Shown in pieces: positions 21,770 to 33,539 of a stretch of 64,000 nucleotides of DNA. The stretch is from Bryum argenteum. Lineage: Eukaryota; Streptophyta; Bryopsida; Bryales; Bryaceae. The position numbers and the translations under genes were made by a program. The stretch is from positions 4,551,263 to 4,615,262 of the forward strand of contig CM073330.1 in assembly GCA_037043015.1 (NCBI GenBank), written 5' to 3'. The stretch's first letter is position 1; each line of letters begins with the position of its first letter. A model generated the notes under the pieces. That model saw nothing but the letters and a program-made list of their open reading frames with translations. It did not search any database and was not told the origin of the DNA.

Positions 21770-22095
21770 AAAAGAGTTGTTAATTAGTGTTATGTGGAGA
21801 TTACTATAAGATGTAACTTTTGGTGGAGAATAGTGTTTCTGAACTCTCTTAAGATTAGTGATCACTTTGGGCTGCCATTGACATCAATGTCTCTTGTCTT
21901 TTCTTCAAGCCACCAATTACACCACCTAGAATAAATTCTTTTACTTGCAAGAGAGTTTGCATGCTCTCACATTTAGTGTTATGGTTTGATGATTAGTGTT
22001 GTGACACTATGGTGACCTGTGACATTTAGTGTTATAGTTCGCAATTACCGTTTCAGTAACACTAATAAACAACTCTTGTTGTAGTATATTGTGAC
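21770..22095. repeat. Dispersed repeat D, copy 1
   Basis: This about 320-bp stretch matches 28360-28640 in reverse orientation. Shared blocks include GACATT(G)A..CAATGTC, CCACCAATT(A/G)CAC, a GATTAGTGTT(A/G)TG segment, GTGACATTTAGTGTTAT and ATAAACAACTC. It is non-coding. Confidence 0.55.
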
Positions 22096-22234
22096 TTTCT
22101 AAGTTTTGAGGTGTGCATATAACCTCTAGAACACCACAATCTTCAATTATGTATGTCCGCATTTTTCTAACAAATATTTCTGGATTAAAAGTAGGGTCTG
22201 AAAGATTGAGAGCTGAAAGATGACTCTCATGTAT

Positions 22235-22442
22235 GCAGCGAAATTCTTGAGTATAAAGAGTACATTTGAATTACAAAATTACTCATACAAATTGTGATTG
22301 AAGTTGTAAAATTTCAATGCATCACAAAATGGTGACCAATTTGACATCAAAATATAAGTGAAAAGTTGAGTACATTGAGAGCTACAGAGCAGATTCTGTT
22401 GGAAAAGAGCCCCTCCGGTCACCTTAGGCGTTTAAGGGTTAA
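22235..22442. mobile_element. Degenerate copy of the TTAA-CCCTTAAAC MITE family
   Basis: The right end, GCGTTTAAGGGTTAA at 22428-22442, and the adjacent CTGTTGGAAAAG, TTGACATCAAAATATAAGT and CAAATTGTGATT blocks match the perfect copy at 28736-29093. The left end is missing, so the element is truncated. Confidence 0.65.
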
Positions 22443-22486
22443 CCGCAAAGTAAGTAACTCCATGAATCCTCAAGATGAACCTCCTC

Positions 22487-22811
22487 TATGGTAGCAGTGC
22501 CAAAAATGGCGCAGTGCCGAAAATGGAGCCCTAGTAATCTTGAGTCAGAGGTACATAATAGATTCCCCACGCAATAGTATCATGTACTCACCGCAGACAT
22601 TATAGGGTATCTTTTTAGGGCACCATTTTAGGAACACCTATACTTTCAACTTCAAAAATTCATAACTTATTGTAGAAGAGTCCAAAAATGATGATTCCAC
22701 TTGCTCTATTCTTCTACTAGTTTTCCCCATGCACGAAAATTGCTTGTACTGGTGACATCCCTATAGATTTCTCGTGCTGAAAATTGAGCCATTATAAAGC
22801 ACCATACCATA
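22487..22811. mobile_element. MITE related to the RsmI-intron element
   Basis: The edges are TATGGTAGCAGTGCC and, inverted at the right, TATGGTATGGTGCTT. The interior is clearly related to 17731-18034: AGGGCACCATTTTAGGAACAC, AAAAATTCATAAC and TTGTAGAAGAGTCCAAAA. The ends differ from those of the intron copy, so it is a subfamily or a more decayed member. Confidence 0.65.
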
Positions 22812-23405
22812 GCTCGTACTCTCAATCACAATGAATGTCTTTCCGTGTCAGAACACGATGATCATTTCTCGCTTTTCGTTTCCGGAAGTAATAAAAACCG
22901 GAGTTCCCAACGCGCAAAAGATGCCAGTGAGTGATTAATTACCAACAGTACTACCATCCATAGTTACAACATTCAAGCTAGTACACACACAATACGAATG
23001 TACAGTACTGTACATAGGGATTGACTACTGAGATACTACTGGTTCAATCTTGTTTAGTTTTCAACTTTAGTTGAGAAAGAATCGTTACTGTTGAGGATCT
23101 CTTCTTTGTGGGAGGGGAGATTCCGTGTTTTCCAATGCGGAATCTTGTTCCACAGATCACGCGAGTATCGTAATTATATTCTTTTTGAATGATGGGATCA
23201 GGATTACTTGTGTAGCACCACATGATGGAATATGCTTGATGAGTCTCCCTCCCCACCACGTTTTTGTTGGAGGCGGCTCATCACCACATGATTTTCACAT
23301 TGATAGATTTCGGGAACGAAAAGCTTGTTGATGTGTATTCGAGTGAGTTATGGAGTTTTTGTTTGACAAGGAGGTGGTGAGAATAGCTCAAGTTACGTGG
23401 GTTGT
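22812..23405. other. Intergenic DNA
   Basis: Short open frames on both strands (for example 23044-23259 on minus) show no motif, splice site or duplication that would support a gene. I see no repeat boundary here. Confidence 0.35.
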
Positions 23406-23414
23406 GGTAGTTTA

Positions 23415-23741
23415 CGGCGTGGACAGGACATCCCTCAAGTTGGGACTTACCCCAGCGCCTGCCTGCCCATACTCCCTGCCCAGCCAAAAAACGGCAATTT
23501 TATTTTATTCTTCATTTTTTGAGGCCTTCAACTACTTTTTTTTAAAATTTTGAGTTTCGAAATGGGATCTAAGACCCCATTTTACCCTTGGAAGACCCTA
23601 CCATGGTATCATGGGTGAAATCAACAATTAAAAAGTAGGGGTCAAATCTACTCCCAAATTTTTGTATGGCCAGGCAGGGTTTGGGGGGTAAGGAGGCATG
23701 GACATTGGTAAGTCCCAGCTTGAGGGATGTCCTGCCAAATC
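23415..23741. mobile_element. Mutator-like MITE with 9-bp target site duplication
   Basis: Long inverted ends face each other: the left 23424-23452 and the right about 23707-23734 match as reverse complements with few differences. Their common core includes ACATCCCTCAAG and TGGGACTTAC. The element is flanked by the identical 9-mer GGTAGTTTA at 23406-23414 and 23742-23750. A 9-bp duplication with long inverted ends is the hallmark of Mutator-type elements. No transposase frame is present. Confidence 0.75.
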
Positions 23742-24320
23742 GGTAGTTTAAATGGTGGAGTTATTCTTAGTATCATGAATACAAACATGGCTTCAGGTTT
23801 TACACGCCCTAGTACTCTAGTAGAGGCGGAGTGGTGAGTCAAGCATCACACTATTTTTCAACATTTCTAAAATGAGTATTGAATTTGGGTTGTCATTACA
23901 ATCAATATTTTTCTTTTTTATTTTATTCTTGAAACTAACAATCTTATCAACTCTAGTAAGATTTTCTCCTTCCTATAAATTTCCATGCTTTTATGTTTAG
24001 CCCCTAAAGGAGAGAGAAGCCTAGATTGGGTCAATTTGCTTAGATAGAGTATGTTGTTTTTAAAAAAATTGAAACTTTGACTCAATATATCTCAAGATCC
24101 GTACGGTGAAGTTAGATCAAAATTGGCATGGAGATCAATTAAAGAGTTATAAACAAGATCTTATGATTGGATTTCCAAAACTCAAATTTCAAAAAATTGT
24201 TCACAAATTTCAGATATGGTTGTCTAAAGATCACCGTGAAGAGCTTTTTCTTTAAGGGTAAGTATTTTGTTTAAATTATTAATGTGTTTACACTAAGGTA
24301 ATATGTGACATTTAGTGTTA

Positions 24321-24859
24321 TTAATCCCTAAAGGCCCTTGGAGAGAAACTTAGATGTGTTATTGAATGTATATATTTTGTAACTCTTAGCAGTGTTTTTT
24401 GAAAAGACAAACCGAAGATCCTATTGCTTAAAGTAGATTGATACAATTAAATTTAAAAAAATAGATACCATAAATTTTATAATAAACTAAAAGGAGTAAT
24501 ACTTTGATAATTAACAAAATATAAGTTGTATTATTAGTAATTGAAAATTGATAGGACTGGCTACAATCTTATATTAGTTGATAATGTAGAGGAAAAGACA
24601 CCAATAACCCAAAATGAATACCATCAAATTCTCAGAATAGCAAGTTTTTTAATACTAAGGAAACCTTGCCTTGTTTGTGTTTGAAGGTTAATTTTGAAAA
24701 ATATATGACTCACAATGAGCTTCTGTAAATTGGTTGTGATTCTCATCTCACCAATTCCCGAAGGAAAATAAAAAGTTAAAAAAAATAAAAAATAGTTTGG
24801 TATAGTTCCTCAAATTCGGAATCAACCATAAAATGATTGATTGGGCTCTTAGGGGTTAA
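24321..24859. mobile_element. Candidate TTAA-bounded element, CCCCTAA family
   Basis: The left edge TTAATCCCTAAAGGCCC (24321) and the right edge, read inverted, TTAACCCCTAAGAGCCC (ending 24859) share most positions. A second left-type end (TTAGCCCCTAAAGG) lies at 23997, so the true left boundary is uncertain. The interior is AT-rich and non-coding. Confidence 0.45.
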
Positions 24860-25429
24860 TACCATTTGCAACTCTTGTGTAGTGTTTGCAATATATTAGT
24901 GTTCACTTGATTTACTTTGAATGCTCAAATTCTTGAGGAATGCACCCTACTACTCCATACACACATAGCAATTACAACAGCCATATGCTTTGTTCCTATA
25001 TCAATAAAGGCAAACTGCTAATATGGCAAGATTGAACCAGACGACCTTGGTGTGAAAAAACTTGAAAGTGAATGCCGCTAGTCAATAGAATACTTAACAC
25101 CTAATGGTCCAAGCAACCCAAAATGGGCTTTTGGTGTTTTAGGTAGTTAAGATGAAGGGGTTGAAATCAATATTTTTGCCAAAGATTCTTACTAGATGTC
25201 TGCTATATTACGAGGTGTGTATGTGAGAATTTGCAAAAGTCAATTCCCAAATTAAGAATTTTTTTTAAACACATATTTTAGTTTTCAAGCCCAAATATGG
25301 CAGTATGCGCAACTTTAAATTTAGTCTTAAAAAAAAAAAAAAAAAAAAAGTAAATATGTTAATGATGATTCTACTACTCTAATATTCAAGAGTTTCATGT
25401 TCAAGCTCTTACCAACTTTACTAGGACAA

Positions 25430-25683
25430 CTTTCAAAATTTACAAGAGCAAGCTTCAAAAAAGCTTGACAGATCAACTTTGAACGTTACGATCTCACAAA
25501 TGGTAAAGATCCAATGGTTGAAATCTGTCGCGGTGGTATTGCAAGTTGTCATTTTGAAGATCCAATACTTGGAAAAACAAAAAAAGAATAAAAAAAAAAA
25601 CCTCAACTCGCACAAAGTGGTCAAAAATTGCAGTTTTTAAGTTTCGAAGGCTAAAAGAACACGCTTGGACCTTTAGGGGTTAA
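25430..25683. mobile_element. Decayed member of the TTAA-CCCCTAA family
   Basis: The right end is CCTTTAGGGGTTAA (ending 25683). The interior has CAACTTTGAACGTTACGATCTC and AAATGG(T)AA(A)GA..CAATGGTTGAAATC, which parallels the interior of copies 7378-7644 and 27503-27768. A left TTAA end could not be found; an A-rich run at about 25328 interrupts the upstream side. Confidence 0.45.
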
Positions 25684-26019
25684 ATTTCACATTTAGAAGG
25701 TGAGGCTAGCCTTGGAATAGTTGCACAACCACATGGTCCCCTTGCCTTTCCAGGTTATGGGGGGGGGGGGAGGAGTTGAAGAAAAAACTCAACCCATATC
25801 CATGCACATGCATTCTCCAATTGGACACATCACTTGTATGCGCATTGACGAGGGGGGTGATGCTATTGTCTGTACGAGCATTTTAAAAAATAATCAAATT
25901 AGATTTGTATGTTGGCTCTTGTGCTCTTTTTTGGTTTTTGTGATGGCCACAACTGATTCTGTCCTCGGAGACTTTTGTGTTCTAAAAGTTGGTTTTGAGG
26001 AATATGTGTTGCTCAGCTT

Positions 26020-26720
26020 TTAAGACAAATTGGTGGGGTGGGTGGGGAAAATTCGGTGCTTAGACAATTGTTTGTTGTGTCTAACTGCCAAAAATCTTCA
26101 AAATTGCCCCTTCTTTGATGCAAGATGCAAAATTTCAATAGTTGGTATTCTTTGAAGTGTGTAAATTGTCGAATCATGTAGCTAACTTGTACGTGCACAT
26201 GCATATGAATTCTTAGGTTCAAATTCCTCACCGATTTGGAGATTATAATGTTCAAAGTTCGGGAACATCCTTGTTGCAACGGGGGTTGAGGTGTTTCGTG
26301 AGCCAAAGAATCCAATTTCGGAATAGAAGTTCACGTGAGTCTCTTGTTCATAAGTGACTTAGGTACATGTCTACATGGTTTTTACCCTCATAGGACCTAT
26401 AAACCTTGGTAGAAAGTTTGTTTTCTCACATGAAGGTATGCTGAAATTCAAATACAAAGGGCGGTCTTTGACTATAAAAAAAAAAGGCATGTGAAATTTT
26501 TTTGGATTGGAACTCCGAACGGTGAGATCATGCCTTTGTACCTCGTCTACATGCTCAAAATACCGAAACTTGAAAAATAGTAAACTCTCAATTTCTAGTG
26601 CATTTTCAAAGTTTCTCCATTTTGGGCATGTTTTGAGAATATAACTCACTTTTGGGCATATTTCAGCATGCCCTAATAGTGATCTCAAACTTTGACTAGA
26701 AACATCTCCTAAAATTGAAA
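26020..26720. repeat. Dispersed repeat C, copy 1
   Basis: This matches 29690-30440 in the same order and orientation: GCAAGATGCAAAATTTCA, then a GATTATAATGTTCAAAGTT block, TACCCTCATA..., a CACATGAAGGTATG(C)TGAA segment, GGCATGTGAA and GTGAGATCATGC. It also matches 61900-62525 in inverse orientation. A G-run of ten precedes it near 25759. It has no coding capacity. Confidence 0.6.
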
Positions 26721-27502
26721 CTTAATCATTCTTTTTGAAAAAACTCTACAACATACAAAAAGGTTTCAAGTTCACACCCTCTATATCTAACAAACAAAAA
26801 CCTAACCAAATTTAGATCAACCCAAACCCACCCTCCGATCAAACTCATCTTTTACAACCCTTACACATGTTTGAAAATTTATTACCTAACACACTCCACA
26901 ACAAAAACCCCAACTTCAAATTTGGTCATTTCTTAAGCACATCACCATAGTACCTAATAAAACCAACATTCAATTCCAAGTACACCAAAAGTATTAGCTT
27001 CAAGACCAATAATCCTTTAGAGATAGTGGCATGTTTGGCATCCACACATCATTATTGATAAGTACACGCATCATGTTAAGATGATTGTACCACAAACCAA
27101 AAAAAAAGAGATAATGACATATGTCTTCAAAAACTGACAATGGATACTTCATGATGAGCGATATGATTGGACTATAGCACAAATGGGGTAGCTGAGATGC
27201 AAGCATCAAGTTCGGAAAACCTCTAACTCGTAGTTTACAAAGTCAAGGCGTGCAATGGAGTTTGCGCGTACTATGTTGTTTTTGGCAGTTTTTGTTCAGC
27301 ATCTTGTCTTGCGTTCATGTAAGTGAAGATCCTTTTGTTCCGGGAATAGCTAGATTCATCGAATACATCCAAACTAATCCGGTAGCTGTAGCAACATAAG
27401 GCATCTCGCATACTTTTTATTAGTATAGTTTCTCTAAACGAATGATGCATTTACCAACAAATAGTCTCTTACTTGGCACATAAGAATTCTGTAATTCTTA
27501 TG

Positions 27503-27768
27503 TTAACCCCTAAAGGTCCAAGAAAGCGGAAATCGCTTTTTGGAATTACCGCAGGGAGAAAATTCAGCCAACTTTGACCATTATAATCTCAAAATCGGAG
27601 AAAAATTAACGGTTCAAATTTGACATTCCAGAAAAGGGTCAAGTTAACTTCAAGATCCTAGGGTTGGATCTTCTAATCAATGCTTAGATTGATTTTCTTT
27701 GCACCGAAGTAGAAGAACGTTTTTTTTATAATTTAAACAATTTTGTATTGAGGATCTTTAGGGGTTAA
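27503..27768. mobile_element. MITE, TTAA-CCCCTAA family (copy 2, 266 bp)
   Basis: The left end TTAACCCCTAAAG (27503) and the right end CTTTAGGGGTTAA (27768) form a 13-bp perfect inverted pair. The interior shares AACTTTGACCATTATAATCT and TCAATGCTTAGATTGATTTT-type blocks with the copies at 7378 and 59850. The length is within 3 bp of the other two. Confidence 0.8.
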
Positions 27769-27774
27769 TTATTT

Positions 27775-27960
27775 AGGTTGGAATTGAGAGTATAAGGTGG
27801 AGAGGAATTTCAATATGAGATTTGATATACACGTACACATACTAGTTAAGTATTAGATCCTACACCTACATACCTAAAAATACGTAAATTTTGCAAACTT
27901 TCACCTTACAACAAACGAAGGTATTATTTGCCAGTATTTGGTAGTTTTGGGGCTAGTTCA
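27775..27960. repeat. Fragment of dispersed repeat C
   Basis: The stretch with CAATATGAGATTTGATA(T)ACAC, a TACCTAAAAATACGTAAA block and TTTTGGGGCTAGT matches 62390-62523 closely, in the same orientation. It directly follows the TTAA element ending at 27768. Confidence 0.6.
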
Positions 27961-28359
27961 CTTTAGAGGTTAAGAAACAATCAGTAGCTTTTTATTATTT
28001 TTTTTGCACTTCTATTTTCAGTGTACTCTATCTAGCCATCGCACGTCAACATGAAGAATTAAAACCTCAGCACTGTGAATATTATTAAATTGATGCCTTG
28101 TCCCGCATGGTTACCCTAGAAAAAAATAAAAAATAAAAAATAAAAAATAAATTGTTGAGGGGTGTGTTGCCATGGCACGACGTTCCAATGAATTGTAGAG
28201 ATTTAGAGGGTGGGGTCCAAGTGGAGTAAGTTAGGTTGGGCTTGTCCTAAGGCAATGCAAAAGCCTCCTCCGGTGGGTCATACTCCAAAATCACCCCAAT
28301 CCCAAGATTTGATTGTTCTCTATCTTAATCAAACTCAATCCTTTTTTTGCGGGTACAAG

Positions 28360-28640
28360 AGTTCTTAATTTGTGTTTACAAACGTTAATCGCAAACCATA
28401 ACATTAAATGTCACATGTCACCTATAGTGTTACAATACTAATCTTCAAAACCATGACACCAATTGCGAGAGAACGTTCTTGTAAGTGGAAGAATTAATCG
28501 GAAGTAGTGCAATTGGTGGGTTTGAAGAAAATACAAAGGACATTGATTGCATTGGCGACCCAAAGTGAAAACACTAAACTCTAGGAAAGTAAGAAATAGT
28601 GTCATTTCCCAAAGGCTATTCTAGAAACTCCACAAGGATA
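28360..28640. repeat. Dispersed repeat D, copy 2 (inverted relative to copy 1)
   Basis: Reverse-complement match to 21770-22095, including AACATTAAATGTCAC, GTAGTGCAATTGGTGGG and CAAAGGACATTGATTGCATT. A short AAAAAAT tandem run lies upstream at about 28121-28155. Confidence 0.55.
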
Positions 28641-28735
28641 AATTTCATCAAAAAGGACGTTTTATGCCAAAGAGACAATGAAATATGTAGGTCTTTGATT
28701 CTATCAAAAATTGACTATAAGGTCGTTTAGCTCCT

Positions 28736-29093
28736 TTAACCCTTAAACGTCTAGCTATACAGATTGGGGCAGCCTAAAATTGGACCACAGCATCTTTTGG
28801 ACTTGGGCATCATGAATAGTGCACTTTTTGAACTTGGGCATCATGAATGATCCAATCAATGATGAGCTTGCAACCTCCTACAAGGTTATGTACAACCCCA
28901 ACCTACCTACCACAATCCTTTCAAAGCACAAAATCACTCACACAAATTGTGATTTGAATTCTAAAGTTTTACTCTTTGAATGCATTAGGAGAAGGTGACG
29001 AGTTTGACATCAAAATATAAGTTAAAAGTTGAGGACATTGAGAGCTCTGTTGGAAAAGGCCCCTTCGGGGCTCCTTGGACGTTTAAGGGTTAA
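28736..29093. mobile_element. TTAA-bounded MITE with 16-bp perfect inverted ends (358 bp)
   Basis: The left end is TTAACCCTTAAACGTC (28736-28751) and the right end is its exact reverse complement (29078-29093). If TTAA is the duplicated target, the element proper starts and ends CCCTTAAACGTC, which is the piggyBac layout (TTAA target, CCC-initial ends). The interior contains a GGCATCATGAAT(A/G) direct repeat and CTACAAGGTTATGTACAACC. Related copies are at 22235-22442 and, inverted, 62531-62886. No transposase is encoded. Confidence 0.82.
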
Positions 29094-29689
29094 CCATCAA
29101 TCATGCTTGTTCTTGACAATTAGCAGCTCAGGTAGGGTGTACTTCATATCAAACTACAGAGTTACTGTATACATATGCAAAGTGCTAATCATAATCATAA
29201 TTATTGTGGTTTCCCATATGAAATCGTACATTGCTACTTTGTCGGTAGAGCCTGCTGCTAAAAAAGCGGAGGTGAAAATTGCTTTTTCCAACTTGTGGCC
29301 ATTTCACTTTGCTCGGCACATGAAAGCGGATCTTGGCAGTGGGGAATCCAAGAGGGGGCCCATTTCTGTGGGCAGCATATTCTCCTGCATTCTTGGTGGA
29401 AGATGATGCTACAGCGACGAAGAATATGCAACTAAAGTGGCATTGGGAGGCGAGGCCATCAAATCTACTTTGGTTCATGATTGTATTTTCTCTGAATTGA
29501 TTAGAGAATCTCTTATGGGTTTTGGGTAAACATGCCCTTTTTAGTTGCATAGATAGTTAGTGATGGCATGTAGAAACTAAAACTTCACGCAACGGTGGCG
29601 GGGAGTGTATGTTTGTAGCAGCTGACAAGGAGGGTGAGGGAGGGGTGAGGGAGTCCCCTAGTTTTTGATGTATTGGTTTAAATTGCCAA

Positions 29690-30440
29690 GGAGTATGTCA
29701 CTAGGGTAGTTTGGAGTTGCAGGCCCCATTTGTGAAATTGAAATCATCGAAATTGGCCTCATGGGGGTTTTTACGGATTCTAGGTGCCTCCCTACACTCT
29801 TTTAATGCAAGGTGAAATTTTGACATACTTTTAGGTATGTAACCGTAGGATTTAGTACTTGACTTGTATATGTATGTGTACATCAAGTCTCCAATACAAA
29901 TACCAGTTAGCAATTTGAGATCATAATGTTCAAAGTTAGTGAAAAAGTTTCTTTCCTTGTTGTACAATTGGTACCTAGTTTCCAAATAAACCACTTTTGG
30001 TAATTTTTTTTGATGTGAGCCTCTTCACACTTGTGTTCCTAGGTGAGTTAGAAACATGTTTATAAAATTCTTACCCTCATATAACTTATGTATCCTAAGA
30101 AATTCTTGATTATTCACATGGAGGTATGTTGAATTTCAGATATGAAGGCCCTTCTTTGAGAGTAAAAATGGCATGTGAAGAGCAATTGGTTTGAAATCCA
30201 AACTGTGAGATCATGCTTCCAAAACCTTACTCACATGTATAAAAACCAAGTAAAATCTTCAATTTTGTTGAATGTTTGAAGTTTCTTTGTAAATATCTCC
30301 TAAAGTGAGAGAAATTTGAAGGGTGAAATGAACTTTTGGAAAGGTATGGAAAAGCTCTATAACGTGCACAATGTTTCAACTTCATGCGAGCTAAATATAG
30401 TAAGTAAGAAGTTGACCAAAACCCAAACAACTCAAATTGG
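29690..30440. repeat. Dispersed repeat C, copy 2
   Basis: Matches 26020-26720 block by block (GAGATCATAATGTTCAAAGTT, TACCCTCATA, CACATGGAGGTATGTTGAAT, GGCATGTGAA) and 61900-62525 in inverse. Minus-strand frames at 29701-29994 and 30227-30430 fall within the repeat and are not genes. Confidence 0.6.
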
Positions 30441-33400
30441 ACCTCACTATAATTTAAGAGTCAAAACGTTGATTATTCTTGTATAGCAGACATTAGGTAT
30501 TTTTTACCATTGCAAGCCTGTGAAATCAAATGTAGTCTTGTACTATAATTCTTTTGCACTATTACGATGTTGAGGAGAATTCCAAAAATCTCCACTTGGA
30601 AAATTTTTGATTCAAATATTTTTGGTCTTAGATTCGCAACAATAATTATAGGATGAGAAAAGTGAAAAATGGATGATATTGAGGAGCTATATATCCCTCA
30701 TCTACCTTTTCATTTTATCTTAGTGTGTTGGGTTGGATCCCAATTTGAATTAAGTTTTTGTGGTAAAAAGCTCATATTCATTTAAGATGTGAGGAAGTTG
30801 TGGCATTCTATTTGGTGCAAGGGCTTTGTCTTTGAACATCTTTTCTTTTGTAACATTAAGGCAATTTTCACTGATGTAAGGCTATTATTTGTGCAAAGAT
30901 ATTTTTTTCATGGTTTTTTTTCGTTCAAGGGGATTGTTGAGATGAAGGAAAATAACTTCTTAGTTGGTATTTCTTAAGTTGCAATAAGTCTACCAATTTA
31001 TTTTTTCACTTTGAAGTGGAAATGGTGGAATTGTGTGATTTTTATTGAGTACTAGTAAGTTTTGATCACACTTCGATCACATTGAGGTTCTTAGAGTAAA
31101 TAGATCTTTGGACATTTATGTGTTTAGCAAAGTGATTGTAAATAGAAAATAATTAATCGACAAATTTAATCAAGAAGCCAAAAAAATACAATAAGACTTG
31201 ATGTTTTTGGTTTATTTATGTATATATATAAAATATTGACTATTATTGAACAAAGAGTTTTTTGAATTTTTTTTTTTATCTTATCCTACACTTAGGAACG
31301 GTATACACTACGGTAGAGAAGGCCTTCGTTTGATTGAGAACTCTTGCCCAACACATAGTTATACAAGGCACATGGTAAATGAGCAGGAGAAAATTAGAAG
31401 GTAATAAAATATGAAATGAAAAGTCTTAAGCGTTTGTAGTCTAAATACTAGGAAGAGGCTCATTGTAGGCGCACAAGAGGATGGTGAGCCTACTTTGTTG
31501 TCAGCCATCATACAAGTCGAGTAGTATCCTACCCTATCGCTATAAGCCAAATACTCGTCAGATTATTCCTAAGGCTAGGTCCAAACTAGTCCATACGTGA
31601 ACAATATGGAGAACAGACGATCCCGATTGGATATAAAGGTTGGTATGACCTAGAGTAGATAGAAATAGTCAATAAGAACCAAGAAACGCAAAGCTGGCTA
31701 GAATCCGGTTCTAATGTGCTCTTGCAACTCTTTTGGCAATGCTCAAGTGCCGATGATGTGTGAAGAACCTACCTCTGTACTTTCTGTTGCAAGTCGACTA
31801 TCTTTAGTCTCAAGGCGATCGCCTCCCTCTCCATTAATCAACCTCGTTTCAATATCATCTAATTGGTCACTACTCACAGATTTTACAGTCTCTGCTTCTA
31901 CTTCAAAAACAACTAGAGCTTTGCTAAAGTGCGTACTACTTTCATTCACCAACTTCGAAGTCAGACTCTGCCAGCCTCTCCAGCACTTCACTATTCACCT
32001 CTTGCATCGAAGTCAGCTTGGAGTGCAACCGAAACAAAACAACGAAAAGCTAGTAACTCAGAACTCACACACAAAACTGGCTGGTAGACTCTCCAATGAA
32101 ACCATAACGATGGACACTCAAATTTCTTTCTTTTATTCTCAAATTGAAGACGTGGTCACCTCAATTAGTGAGAGACTGAGGCGGTTGGCAAAACAACGAG
32201 AGCTACCATATCAACTTAAGGAAATTAGTGTAGTTGCCGCCGCAAATAGTGTGGGCGACTGTTAATTCGCATAGCGCAGAATTAGTGTGAGCGGTAGTTA
32301 AATGTTGTGGCACATAATTAGTGTGGAGAGAAAAATAGAATTGGTTGTTAACTAATTTGTGCAACTAGAGAATTAGTATATATAGTCTATCAATGAAATA
32401 TTGCAATAGTATGGGCGGAATAATAGAAGAAGAACATCAAATAATAATGCAAATTATGAATTAGTGTAGCTCTATTTAATTCAATGGTCTTAGTGGCATA
32501 GATAAGAGTTTCTAATACTTTAAATTTAGATAATTCTCTATTATACAACAATGATTGCGAATTCGGCTACAAGATATGTAAATGAATTCACTTCATTATA
32601 ATACTTACACTAAATTGACAAAATTAAGTAAAGTTAGTTTGCTGAGCCGTTTTCATGGCTGATACACGACGCATCATCTAGGGTACATGTAAAACAAGTG
32701 ATACAAATCCAATGTTTTGTGCTAGACTATCTAAATAAAATCAAAAGCGACACGGTATAGATGAATAATTAGAAGAGTTAACATTAATACCAGAAAGAAA
32801 ATAGATTAATACTAGATTTTTCGCTCCAAATGGATTTGGTAAATTTGAAAAATTAATTGAAAGAAAATAAAAATTGAGTAGCAAGGAACTCCGTAGGAAA
32901 CCGGCTTGGAATCTTTAATATAATATTATGTATCCTCGATCAATCGGATGAACTCTTGCTCAACCACTTACTCAGTGCGAATAGTGCTACATTCTACCAA
33001 GTTCGAACTCACGTCGTTGGATTGGTTGTATCAAGTAATCGAGTCCACTATGATATATCTATTATAGTGTTAAGTATATTGTTATATTTGAATGATTGTC
33101 ACATCTGCTCCGTGTATAATACAAACAAATTAAGAATGAAAATCACATATTAAAAAGTTATTGTTCCGCTCATATAGAAATGACTTGGACTTAGAAGAAA
33201 GTTATAGAAATATTATATCTCACCTCATAAATTGGTTTTTGATTAAGAGAAAGAAAATGTAATAGAAACTTAACTGGTAAAGTTTCTTCTTGATTACTTA
33301 ATTGGGAACCTACTTAGTAATTAATAACTTTTCTAAATTAAACGTTCAAATTAGCTAGCACTCTTCTATTTAGCTTTATTTTACTATAAGTTCGAACTAA

Positions 33401-33535
33401 ATGAAATTAATAGTATAGTAAAAAAAATCAGTTATTGAAAGAGAAGTCAATGAAATGAAGATCTCTCTTTTATGGTTTGAACAGAAAAAATGCTGATTAC
33501 AAAGGCTTGCTATCTATACCTTGAGCCTAAGACTT
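30441..33535. other. AT-rich intergenic DNA with one long unsupported frame
   Basis: A 183-residue plus-strand frame (31714-32265) is the longest here. It is Ser- and Leu-rich in its first half; its end, QIEDVVTSISERLRRLAKQR, could be a coiled coil. No family is recognised, and an acidic frame also runs on the opposite strand (31743-31991). Downstream, GAATTAGTGT or close variants recur several times between 32220 and 32375. This may be decayed retroelement gag, but I cannot prove it. Confidence 0.3.
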
Positions 33536-33539
33536 TCAG

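Noticed and set aside
31714-32265. 183-codon ORF, longest in its region
   Set aside because: No family resemblance; low-complexity Ser/Leu text and a competing acidic frame on the other strand. Kept only as a note within the intergenic entry.
32220-32375. Regularly recurring GAATTAGTGT motifs, checked as a CRISPR-like or satellite array
   Set aside because: Spacing is irregular and units are short and variable; this is a plant-like nuclear sequence, so CRISPR is not expected.
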